Positions 1 through 7,068 of a DNA stretch of 64,000 bases are shown here, piece after piece (within the stretch, counting starts at the first letter, position 1; every line of letters starts with the position of its first letter). The position numbers and the translations under genes are program-made. The DNA comes from Corynebacterium nuruki S6-4. Its GTDB lineage: Bacteria > Actinomycetota > Actinomycetes > Mycobacteriales > Mycobacteriaceae. The stretch covers positions 2,480,001 through 2,544,000 of the forward strand of contig NZ_CP042429.1 in the NCBI RefSeq assembly GCF_007970465.1, given 5' to 3'. Under the pieces are notes generated by a model. It saw only the letters and a list, made by a program, of their open reading frames with translations. It ran no database searches and was not told where the DNA came from.

Positions 1-1
1 G

Positions 2-1069
2 GACGCGGCGGTCGACGTCCTGGCGGAGCACATCGCCGCCGCGGTACCCGCCGGTGGTCCGTCCCATCTGCTGATCGGTCGGTCGACGGTCCCGGTCGGC
101 ACCGCCGGCCGTCTGCGGTCCCGGCTCCGCGACCGCTACGGTGACCTGCTGCAGGTCAGCTGGTGTCCGGAGTTTCTGCGGGAGGGGCATGCCGTGGCGG
201 ATTCCTTCCGCCCCGACCGGATTGTCCTGGGCGTCGAGACCCCGGGATCGGACGCCGCGGACCGGATCGCGGCGCAGGTCCGGGAGATCTGTGCCGATGC
301 TCTCGGTGCCGGCGTCCCGCTGATCGTCACCGATTTTCCCACGGCCGAACTCGTGAAGGTCGCGGCGAATGCCTTCCTCGCGACGAAGATCAGCTTCATC
401 AACGCGGTCGGCGACGTGTGCGAGGCCGCCGGGGCGGATGTCACGGTGCTGGCCGCCGCCCTCGGCATGGATCCGCGTATCGGTGCGGCGGGACTGGGGG
501 CGGGGCTCGGCTACGGCGGGGGCTGCCTGCCCAAGGATGTCCGTGGCTTCGCCGCCCGCGCCGGCGATCTGGGCGTCGACCGGCTAGCGGATCTGCTCGG
601 GACGGTGGACGCGGTGAATACCGGACGCCGTGACCGCATTGTCGGGATGGCGGAGACTGCCCTGGACGGCGCTCCGGCGGGACGCCGGGTGACGGTGCTG
701 GGGGCGGCGTTCAAGCCGGGGAGTGACGATGTGCGGGAGTCCCCGGCGCTGGCGGTGGCCGCGGCGCTGGACCGGCGTGGCGCCCGGGTGACGGTCTGTG
801 ATCCCGTGGCGACGGGACCCGTCCGGCGGGTGCATCCCGGACTCCGCTGTGAGCCGGTGCCCGAGGAGGCGTTGCGGGGGGCGGAGCTGGTGGTTGTCGC
901 CACCGACTGGCCGGAGTTCACCACGCTGGACCCGGTGGCGGCTGCGGCGCTCGTGGCCGGTGCGGTGGTCATCGACGGCCGGAACTGTCTCCCCGCCGCC
1001 GCGTGGCGTGCGGCCGGCTGGGACTACCGGGCGCCGGGGGTCGGGGTGAATCCCGCTTCGACGGCGTAG
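2..1069 (+). CDS. UDP-glucose/GDP-mannose dehydrogenase family protein (5' end missing)
   Basis: NAD-dependent nucleotide-sugar dehydrogenase that would oxidise the C6 hydroxyl of a UDP- or GDP-hexose to the uronic acid for envelope polysaccharide synthesis. The reading frame is open from base 2, so the start and most of the N-terminal Rossmann domain lie upstream. The visible part has the STVPVGT segment, PEFLREG followed by PDRIVLG, the Lys-Ala-Asn helix (VKVAANAF), and the active-site loop GYGGGCLPKD with the catalytic Cys codon at 524-526, then the C-terminal UDP-binding domain (GAAFKPGSDDVRESPA). UDP-glucose is the likeliest substrate, but the sugar is not proven. The 3' end overlaps the convergent response regulator by 46 bp. 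Confidence 0.9.
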   Translation, partial: DAAVDVLAEHIAAAVPAGGPSHLLIGRSTVPVGTAGRLRSRLRDRYGDLLQVSWCPEFLREGHAVADSFRPDRIVLGVETPGSDAADRIAAQVREICADALGAGVPLIVTDFPTAELVKVAANAFLATKISFINAVGDVCEAAGADVTVLAAALGMDPRIGAAGLGAGLGYGGGCLPKDVRGFAARAGDLGVDRLADLLGTVDAVNTGRRDRIVGMAETALDGAPAGRRVTVLGAAFKPGSDDVRESPALAVAAALDRRGARVTVCDPVATGPVRRVHPGLRCEPVPEEALRGAELVVVATDWPEFTTLDPVAAAALVAGAVVIDGRNCLPAAAWRAAGWDYRAPGVGVNPASTA

Positions 1070-1812
1070 ACGGCGAGCTGGACCCGCGAGGAGGCGCCGA
1101 ATTTGGCCAGCAGGTGTGAGACCTGTTTCTTGACCGCGCTGCCGGAGCGTCCGGTCGCCCGGCAGATCTCCGAGTTGGACAGTCCGCCGCAGATCATCGA
1201 GAGCACCTGCCGCTCCGAGTCCGAGAGCCGCGGGAGGGCGCGGGACGCCCCGGGCGAGGTCGTGGTCGAGGTTGCGGCGGATGAGGCGGCCGGCCCGGTC
1301 GTGTCGACGGGGGTCGGGTCTGCGTCCGGGTCCGGCGACGGGTGGTCGGCGAGCCGCTGCACCAGCCGGGTGGCGGGCTGGGGACTGACGATCGTCCCGC
1401 CGCGCGCGGCCTCGAGGACCGTGTCGATGATGTACTGCGGCCGGGAACTCTTCAGGATGTAGCCGCGTCCGCCCTGCCGCAGGATACGGAGCATGGTCTC
1501 GTCCTCGTCGAGGGAGGTCATGGCGACGAACTGCGGTGGATCGGGGCGGGCGAGAACCTCGTCCAGAAGGTCGAGGCCTCCCATCCCGGGCATGTGGACG
1601 TCCGCCATGATGACATCGGCAGGTTCCCGGTCGAGCAGCTCCAGGGCATGGCTGCCGTCGCAGGCTTCACCGACCACCTCGATCCCCTCGGCCGCGGGCG
1701 TGTTGAAGTACATGCGGAGCGAGGAGAGGACGAGGGGGTCGTCGTCGACGATGATGAGCCGGAGCGGAGAGGTCGCAGGGGGCGGAGTGGTCGCAGGGGT
1801 CGCTGGGGTCAC
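1024..1812 (-). CDS. NarL/LuxR-type response regulator
   Basis: DNA-binding response regulator of 262 residues. The receiver domain (about 17-135) has the acidic cluster Asp23-Asp25, phospho-acceptor Asp71 in MADVHMPG, Thr99 and Lys121. A Pro/Thr/Ser/Asp-rich linker of about 45 residues leads to a C-terminal LuxR helix-turn-helix (LSDSERQVLSMICGGLSNSEI). It starts with GTG. The sequence TAGTCT (complement of 1820-1825) lies exactly 7 nt before it, so a separate leaderless promoter in the 39-bp gap after the peptide gene is likely. Its partner kinase is encoded at 2144-3373, with the small secreted peptide gene between them. The target genes are unknown. Confidence 0.9.
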   Translation of the reverse strand: MTPATPATTPPPATSPLRLIIVDDDPLVLSSLRMYFNTPAAEGIEVVGEACDGSHALELLDREPADVIMADVHMPGMGGLDLLDEVLARPDPPQFVAMTSLDEDETMLRILRQGGRGYILKSSRPQYIIDTVLEAARGGTIVSPQPATRLVQRLADHPSPDPDADPTPVDTTGPAASSAATSTTTSPGASRALPRLSDSERQVLSMICGGLSNSEICRATGRSGSAVKKQVSHLLAKFGASSRVQLAVYAVEAGFTPTPGAR

Positions 1813-1851
1813 AGTAATCAGACTAGGTCCCGGGGGAGACTGCGCCGTGAC

Positions 1852-2049
1852 CTACCGGCACCAGAAGTAGCTGGCGTTCCCACCGCAGCCGATGGCCTGC
1901 TGGAGCGACATCTTGGTGTTGGTCGGGGACGGCGCGGCGGTGTCTGCGGTGTCGGCGGCGGCGGTGCTCACGGCACTGCCGAGCCCGGCGGCGAGGGCGA
2001 CGGTGACAGCGCCGGTCGCGACACGACCGAATACTGGGCGGGAGGTCAT
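1852..2049 (-). CDS. small secreted peptide between kinase and response regulator genes
   Basis: A 65-residue precursor. Residues 1-32 form a typical Sec signal peptide: basic start, hydrophobic core VTVALAAGLG, and a likely cut after STAAA. The predicted mature part is about 33 residues, beginning with an Ala/Asp/Thr/Pro stretch and ending in GCGGNASYFWCR. Cys55 and Cys64 could close an eight-residue disulfide loop at the C-terminus. The ATG follows a good ribosome site (AGGAGA, 7 nt away). It is co-oriented between the histidine kinase and response regulator genes. No family is recognised. A signal or ligand for the kinase, or a target of the system, are both possible; this is inference from position only. 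Confidence 0.72.
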   Translation of the reverse strand: MTSRPVFGRVATGAVTVALAAGLGSAVSTAAADTADTAAPSPTNTKMSLQQAIGCGGNASYFWCR

Positions 2050-2143
2050 GGGTGGTTCTCCTAGTGCAGGGACGGCGGCCTGACAGCGCCAGAGGCGTCA
2101 GGAGCCTCCGAAACGTCAGAAATGCCGGAAACGCCGGTAATCG

Positions 2144-3373
2144 TTATTCAACAATAGGCAGCGACAGCGCTGTCCGCCAGAGCGAGGGGGCCTCCGCCAC
2201 CGGCCCCATGCTGATGGTCCCGCCGGCGTCCGTCGCCCGGGACTGCATGGATGCCAGCCCGATATGGGTCGAGAACAGGGCATCCTCGCCACCATAGGGC
2301 AGGGTGCCCTCAGTCACGGCGTTGGTCATCGACAGCAGGAACCGGGGGGAGCCGTCGGTGGTGCCGACCCGGCAGTCGAGACGGACGGTGCTGCGGGAGG
2401 GGGAGTGCTTCACAGCATTCGAGGTCATCTCCACGAGGATCCGCGCGACCGCGTCCCGGTCCACCGGCAACCTGTCCTCCGGCGGGAGGACGACGTCCGT
2501 CTCCACCTTCAACCGGTGTGCACGGAGCTCACTGACGGTGTTGTGCAGGGCGTCCCGCACCAGCGGCGGAGCCGCAGCCTCCGTCGACTGGTCCGGCAGC
2601 TCGGTGTTGAGGACCCGGAGCATCGCCCGGAGCTGTTCGAGTGCGTTCCGGGAGGTCTCGGAGATCCCCTCGAGCTCGGTCCGGACACGGGCATCGGCCG
2701 GGTCTTCGCCGGTCACGGAGAGTTCCAGCGCCTGCGACCGCATGACCACGCTGGTCAGGGAGGTCGCCACCGAGTCATGGAGATCGCGGGCGACGGTGAG
2801 CCGCTGCTGCCGCTGACTTGCGGCGAGGGACCGCTGCAGCTCGAGGCGTCGGCGGCGCTGACTGTGGCGGTTGTAGCCGAAGGCGTACACGATGACGAAG
2901 AACACGCCGACGAACATCAGCCCGACCGGGTCGAAGACGACGGCCCGCTGCTCCAGGTCGATACTCGACAGCGCCACATGCGCGATGACGAGGACCGTAC
3001 CGGTCGTGAGCAACCCCCGGGCGGCGATGACCTCGATGGTGACCGCGGCGATCACCATCGCCAGGATGCCGCTGCCGCCGAAGAGATACGTGGCGACCGG
3101 CAGAACCGGCAGCGCCAGGACCGCTCCGACCAGCGGCCAGCGGGTCGTCAGTGCGACAGCGACGACCGCCCCCACGACGAAGAGATAGTGGCGGGCATCG
3201 AGGTGGTGGTCGGTGATCAGCAGGATGGCGAGACCGACCACCACCGCCACGGCCGTCTCCGGGATTCCGGAACCGGGCCGGAGATCGGCCCGGGTACGGA
3301 ACCCCGGAAGTCCCGGCAGTCCCCGCAGCCGCTGTAGTCCGGGCCGCCCCGCGGTCCGCCGCGTGCCCTCCAC
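2144..3373 (-). CDS. multi-pass sensor histidine kinase (NarL/DesK class)
   Basis: Membrane sensor kinase of 409 residues. About five to six hydrophobic segments lie between residues 38 and 167, with only short loops and no large extracellular domain. A basic linker follows, then a HisKA_3 dimerisation helix with phospho-acceptor His199 in RDLHDSVATS, and a C-terminal HATPase_c domain (N-box EMTSNAVKHS). It starts with GTG 12 bp after the alaT stop, so it may be read from the alaT transcript. Downstream lie the peptide gene and the regulator gene. The polytopic sensor part without an external domain resembles peptide- or membrane-sensing kinases, but the stimulus is not known. Confidence 0.9.
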   Translation of the reverse strand: MEGTRRTAGRPGLQRLRGLPGLPGFRTRADLRPGSGIPETAVAVVVGLAILLITDHHLDARHYLFVVGAVVAVALTTRWPLVGAVLALPVLPVATYLFGGSGILAMVIAAVTIEVIAARGLLTTGTVLVIAHVALSSIDLEQRAVVFDPVGLMFVGVFFVIVYAFGYNRHSQRRRRLELQRSLAASQRQQRLTVARDLHDSVATSLTSVVMRSQALELSVTGEDPADARVRTELEGISETSRNALEQLRAMLRVLNTELPDQSTEAAAPPLVRDALHNTVSELRAHRLKVETDVVLPPEDRLPVDRDAVARILVEMTSNAVKHSPSRSTVRLDCRVGTTDGSPRFLLSMTNAVTEGTLPYGGEDALFSTHIGLASMQSRATDAGGTISMGPVAEAPSLWRTALSLPIVE

Positions 3374-3385
3374 CGTGGTGCCCCG

Positions 3386-4633
3386 CTACTGCTTGTAGGA
3401 CGCGAGGAAGTTGCCGAGGCGCTCGATCGCCGCGGAGAGGTCGCGGGCCCACGGCAGCGTGACCACCCGGAAGTGGTCCGGTGCCGGCCAGTTCATGCCG
3501 GTGCCCTGGACGAGGTGGATCTTCTCCGACCGCAGGAGATCAAACATGAACTGTTCGTCATCGTGGATCTCGTGGACGTTCGGGTCGAGCCGGGGGAAGG
3601 CGTAGAGGGCGCCCATCGGCTTGACGCAGCTCACACCGGGAATCTCGTTGAGCTTCTCGTAGGCGACGTTGCGCTGTTCCAGGAGGCGGCCGCCGGGCAG
3701 GACAAGATCGTCGATGGACTGACGACCGGACAACGCCACCTGGATGCCGTACTGGGCGGGGACGTTCGCGCACAGACGGGTCGACGCCAGCAGGTTCAGG
3801 CCCTCGATGAAGCTCTCCGCGTGCCCCTTGGGGCCGGTGAGGACCATCCAGCCGGAGCGGTAGCCGGCGCAGCGGTAGGCCTTCGACAGACCGTTGAAGG
3901 TGATGCACAGCAGGTCGGGGCAGAGGGAGGCGAGGTTGATGTGGACCGCGTCGTCGTAGAGGATCTTGTCGTAGATCTCATCGGCGAGGACGAGCAGGGA
4001 GTGCTCCCGGGCGATGTCCACGATCTTCTGCAGGACCTCGCGGGTGTAGACCGCGCCGGTCGGGTTGTTCGGGTTGATGACCACGATCGCCTTGGTGCGT
4101 TCGGTGATCTTCGACTCAATGTCCTCGATGGAGGGCTGCCAGTCGTCCTCCTCGTCGCAGAGGTAGTGGACGGCCTTGCCGCCGGCGAGGGTGGTGGCGG
4201 CGGTCCAGAGCGGGTAGTCGGGTGCCGGGATGAGGACCTCGTCGCCCTCGTTGAGCAGGGCCTGCGTGGTCATGGTGATGAGCTCGGAGACGCCGTTGCC
4301 CAGGTAGACGTCGTCGATGTCGAAGCCCGGGAATCCGGGGACGAGTTCATACCGGGCGACCACGGCGCGGCGGGCCGAGGGGATGCCCTTGGACTGGGCG
4401 TAGCCGGCGGCGGCCGGGAGGCCGGAGATCATGTCCTGGACGATCGTGTCCGGGGGTTCGAAACCGAAGGCCGCCGGGTTACCGGTGTTCAGCTTGAGGA
4501 TGCGGTGACCCTCGGCCTCCATCCGCTCAGCCTCGGCATTCACCGGCCCGCGGATCTCGTAGAGGACATTCTGGAGTTTCGTCGCCTGCTCCAGGCGGCG
4601 GAGCTCCGAGGGACGTTTCGGTGCGGTGCTCAT
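3386..4633 (-). CDS. alaT: alanine-synthesising aminotransferase AlaT
   Basis: PLP-dependent class I/II aminotransferase of 415 residues, expected to interconvert pyruvate plus glutamate and alanine plus 2-oxoglutarate in the cytoplasm. It has the N-terminal signature KLNTGNPAAFGFE, substrate and PLP loops APDYPLW and NPNNPTGAVY, DEIYDKILYD, and the Schiff-base Lys251 in FNGLSKAYRCAGYRSGWM. Full length for the family and very close to corynebacterial and proteobacterial AlaT proteins. A CATGAT box 7 nt before the ATG suggests a leaderless transcript. The two-component genes follow closely on the same strand. Confidence 0.92.
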   Translation of the reverse strand: MSTAPKRPSELRRLEQATKLQNVLYEIRGPVNAEAERMEAEGHRILKLNTGNPAAFGFEPPDTIVQDMISGLPAAAGYAQSKGIPSARRAVVARYELVPGFPGFDIDDVYLGNGVSELITMTTQALLNEGDEVLIPAPDYPLWTAATTLAGGKAVHYLCDEEDDWQPSIEDIESKITERTKAIVVINPNNPTGAVYTREVLQKIVDIAREHSLLVLADEIYDKILYDDAVHINLASLCPDLLCITFNGLSKAYRCAGYRSGWMVLTGPKGHAESFIEGLNLLASTRLCANVPAQYGIQVALSGRQSIDDLVLPGGRLLEQRNVAYEKLNEIPGVSCVKPMGALYAFPRLDPNVHEIHDDEQFMFDLLRSEKIHLVQGTGMNWPAPDHFRVVTLPWARDLSAAIERLGNFLASYKQ

Positions 4634-4679
4634 TCACCCCATCATGCCAGGTGGGTGCCGGTGGCTGTGGCCGACCCGC

Positions 4680-5780
4680 CTAATTGGTCGGTGCAGTCGC
4701 TCCGCCACCCCCGGTGCCGCCGGTGTTGCCGCCACCGGTCTCCCCGGTGCCGCCGCCGGTGTTGCCGCCTCCCTGGTTGCCGCCACCGGTGTTGCCACCG
4801 CCCTGGTTACCGCCGCCGGTGTTGCCGCCTCCCTGGTTACCGCCCCCGGTGTTGCCGCCTCCCTGGTTGCCGCCGGTATTGCCGCCACCAGTGTTGCCGC
4901 CGCCAGTGTTGCCACCACCGGTGTTGCCGCCGGTGTTACCGCCACCCTGGTTTCCACCCTGGTTGCCCTGCCCGCCGGTCTGACCTCCCCGGTCGCCACC
5001 GCCGGCGTTGCCGCCGGTGCTCGGCCTGTCGCTGTAGTACTGGCCGGCGCCGTAGTCGTAGTTCGGGTCGTAGCCGTAGGCGCCGTCGGTGCCGCTGCCA
5101 CCCTGGTTCTGCTGCGGCGCCTGCTGCGGCGCCTGCTGCGGAGCCTGCTGTGGTGCAGGTGCGGCACTGGACGGTGCATCGGACCCCACGGCGTCCGGAC
5201 GGGCGTAACTCGGGGTGATCTTGGTGATCGTGGAGCGTTCCTCCCGCGGATCGTCGTCGTGCATCAGGCTCGACGTGAACAGCGCCGCGATAACGGCGAT
5301 GACGGCACCGATAAGGAGGATCCAGCCCCACGGCGGAATCCGGCGCCACCACGGGCGGTCATCCGGTTCATCGGCATCGTCGTCGGCTGCCGTGCCGGCT
5401 CCGGCGTCGGGGGCCGCAACGCCGTCGGCGGTCCCTGCCTGTGCCGCAGTGAGCTCGGTCGGTGCCTCGTCGGCGGCGGGGGACCCGTCCGCGGACTGCT
5501 CCGGTGACGTCTGCTCCGCCGGTCCGGGCCGTTCAGAGTCTTCCCTGATGACGGGGATGATGCCGGTCATCTCCGGATCGTCGGTGCTGCCGACCGGGGT
5601 GCCGGCCGCACCGGCTGCGTCATCGGAGCCCTGCGTATCCTGCGCATCCTGTGCTTTCCCGTGCGTCTCCGGTGCGGCGTCGTCGTCTCCACCGACCGCG
5701 AAAGCCGTGTCCTCGAAGGCGTCCGTCTGCTGCGGACGGTCATCATCGGCCTTGCGGTTGGAGTCTGCAGGGTTGCTCAT
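4680..5780 (-). CDS. single-pass membrane protein with Gly/Asn/Thr-rich repeat tail
   Basis: A 366-residue protein of unknown function. The N-terminal ~165 residues are acidic, Asp/Glu/Ala/Pro-rich and probably disordered in the cytoplasm. A WWRRIPP segment then leads into one transmembrane helix (WGWILLIGAVIAVIAALF), followed by an outside region with four QQAP repeats, a Tyr-rich patch and about 90 residues of repeated GGGNTGGGNQ-type units. This composition suggests a cell-wall-associated tail. The ATG at 5780 is chosen over an in-frame GTG at 5801 because GAAGAGACC precedes it. The gene stands alone behind alaT on the same strand. The repeat makes length variation between strains likely. 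Confidence 0.75.
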   Translation of the reverse strand: MSNPADSNRKADDDRPQQTDAFEDTAFAVGGDDDAAPETHGKAQDAQDTQGSDDAAGAAGTPVGSTDDPEMTGIIPVIREDSERPGPAEQTSPEQSADGSPAADEAPTELTAAQAGTADGVAAPDAGAGTAADDDADEPDDRPWWRRIPPWGWILLIGAVIAVIAALFTSSLMHDDDPREERSTITKITPSYARPDAVGSDAPSSAAPAPQQAPQQAPQQAPQQNQGGSGTDGAYGYDPNYDYGAGQYYSDRPSTGGNAGGGDRGGQTGGQGNQGGNQGGGNTGGNTGGGNTGGGNTGGGNTGGNQGGGNTGGGNQGGGNTGGGNQGGGNTGGGNQGGGNTGGGTGETGGGNTGGTGGGGATAPTN

Positions 5781-5865
5781 CAGGTCTCTTCGTCCCGTCA
5801 CACGGTGTGCGTCTGGCGCAGGTCATGGTCGACACCATCTTAGACTGTCCACCGCTGTCTCCGAA

Positions 5866-6885
5866 TCAATTGTTCCGACCTGCGGTGGAGCACTGTTCCG
5901 CGACGAAACCTGCGATATCGGCCCGCGCGGTACGTCCCTCCGGGACCGGGAGCAGCGGATAGTCGTGGAATGCGCCGGGCTGACGGTGCAGGCTGTGGCC
6001 GGTGGCGGGGACGCCGGCGGCGGCGAGTGCGGCGTCGAAGGCGACGGCATCGGGGGACAGGATGTCCCGGTCGCCGGTCCAGATCTTCACCGGCGGGAGA
6101 GTGCGCAGTGCGGCGGGGCCCGCGGTGAGCGGACTGACCAGGGGGTCCCGGTCGCCGACGACGCGGGACCACAGGGTGCCGGCCTCGCGCAGCCCCGCAC
6201 TGTGGAGCCACGGATCGCGGCCGCTGCGTTCGATCTCCGCGGTGCCGGGGGTGCTGCAGGTGATGTCCAGCCAGGGGGAGATGAGGGCCAGCGCCACGAC
6301 CGGCAGCTCCCCGCGCAGCCGGAGCAGGGTGCCGGCGGCCAGACCGCCGCCGGAGGAGTCCCCGGCCAGTGCGACGTGGTGGCCGGTGGCGGCGGCCTCC
6401 GTGACGGCGTCCTGCAGCAGCCGGGATATGACGGCGAATACCCCGGCCGCCTCGTGTTCCGGGGCCAGCCCGTAGTCGGGGACCACGACCTTCATGCCGG
6501 CGGCGGCGATGGCGTTGACGATGTCCCAGTGCTGTTTCGTCAGGCCAGCGGTGTAGGCCCCGCCGTGGAGGTAGAGGCAGATGTCCCGTGGGGTGTCGCG
6601 GGGCTCGTCGGTGGCCGGGACGAGTTCGTGGACGGTCGTGGTGGTGCCGTCGACGGTGACGGTGCGGCTGGTGAGGTGGTTGACCTGGTACATCTCGTGC
6701 GGCGGGGGCGTGGACGCCGCCCGTCGGCCCTGTGCCACGGCGTCCCGCAGCGCATGTGCGGAGACGAGGCTGCGTCCGCGGGCGCGGAGGACGGGGGTGA
6801 GGAGACGCATCTGCAGGCTCATGTCCCCGATCGTAGAGGGCGGATCGGACGCGTCCGAAACGTCGCCGGACTTGCCGCCTGACAT
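5866..6885 (-). CDS. alpha/beta hydrolase, hormone-sensitive-lipase-type esterase
   Basis: Carboxylesterase or lipase of the HSL group (bacterial esterase family IV). The oxyanion motif HGGAY is at residues 107-111, the nucleophile Ser177 sits in GDSSGG, the acid is in TGDRDILSPDA, and the base is in GAFHDYPLLP near the C-terminus. The natural substrate, probably a short-chain or lipid ester, cannot be read from sequence. The 339-residue length uses the first ATG. An internal ATG at 6822 (MSLQMRLLTP) would remove a poorly conserved 21-residue extension and is a reasonable alternative. It diverges from dnaK, whose stress promoter begins about 40 bp upstream. Confidence 0.85.
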   Translation of the reverse strand: MSGGKSGDVSDASDPPSTIGDMSLQMRLLTPVLRARGRSLVSAHALRDAVAQGRRAASTPPPHEMYQVNHLTSRTVTVDGTTTTVHELVPATDEPRDTPRDICLYLHGGAYTAGLTKQHWDIVNAIAAAGMKVVVPDYGLAPEHEAAGVFAVISRLLQDAVTEAAATGHHVALAGDSSGGGLAAGTLLRLRGELPVVALALISPWLDITCSTPGTAEIERSGRDPWLHSAGLREAGTLWSRVVGDRDPLVSPLTAGPAALRTLPPVKIWTGDRDILSPDAVAFDAALAAAGVPATGHSLHRQPGAFHDYPLLPVPEGRTARADIAGFVAEQCSTAGRNN

Positions 6886-6923
6886 GCCGCCGGACCCGGT
6901 GCCGAAAAAAAGTTGAGCGTACC

Positions 6924-6950
6924 GGGAACAAGTTCGAGGGGACCGCCGTT
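6924..6950 (+). promoter_or_regulatory. SigH-like heat/oxidative stress promoter of dnaK
   Basis: GGGAAC at 6924-6929 and CGTT at 6947-6950 are 17 bp apart and match the corynebacterial SigH consensus (GGAA, about 17-20 bp, GTT). The same pair with the same spacing occurs before dnaJ and clpB. A weak HspR-like repeat (GTTGAGC-N7-GAACAAG, 6912-6932) overlaps the -35 element. Confidence 0.7.
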
Positions 6951-6967
6951 GTACCGTATGTCAGCAA

Positions 6968-6988
6968 GTTGAGCGGCAGGTACTCAAG
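6968..6988. promoter_or_regulatory. HspR operator (HAIR element) upstream of dnaK
   Basis: GTTGAGC-N7-ACTCAAG matches the HAIR consensus CTTGAGT-N7-ACTCAAG at 12 of 14 fixed positions, with the required 7-bp spacer. It lies between the SigH-like promoter and the dnaK start, where bound HspR would block transcription. HspR is encoded at 13317-13772. Confidence 0.85.
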
Positions 6989-7020
6989 TCAGGTTGACTC
7001 CTCCGGTAACGGGAGGCAGA

Positions 7021-7041
7021 CTTGAGCGCGGCTCACTTAAT
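7021..7041. promoter_or_regulatory. second, degenerate HAIR element in the dnaK leader
   Basis: CTTGAGC-N7-ACTTAAT has a near-consensus left half and a right half matching at 5 of 7 positions, again with a 7-bp spacer. It ends 27 bp before the dnaK start codon and could give cooperative HspR binding with the main site 53 bp upstream. Confidence 0.5.
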
Positions 7042-7068
7042 TACCTCGAACAACAGGAGGACATGAAT

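Noticed and set aside
4700..4980. Regular repeats that could suggest a CRISPR array
   Set aside because: Units are short, contiguous and in frame, coding a Gly/Asn/Thr-rich tail; there are no unique spacers and no cas genes.
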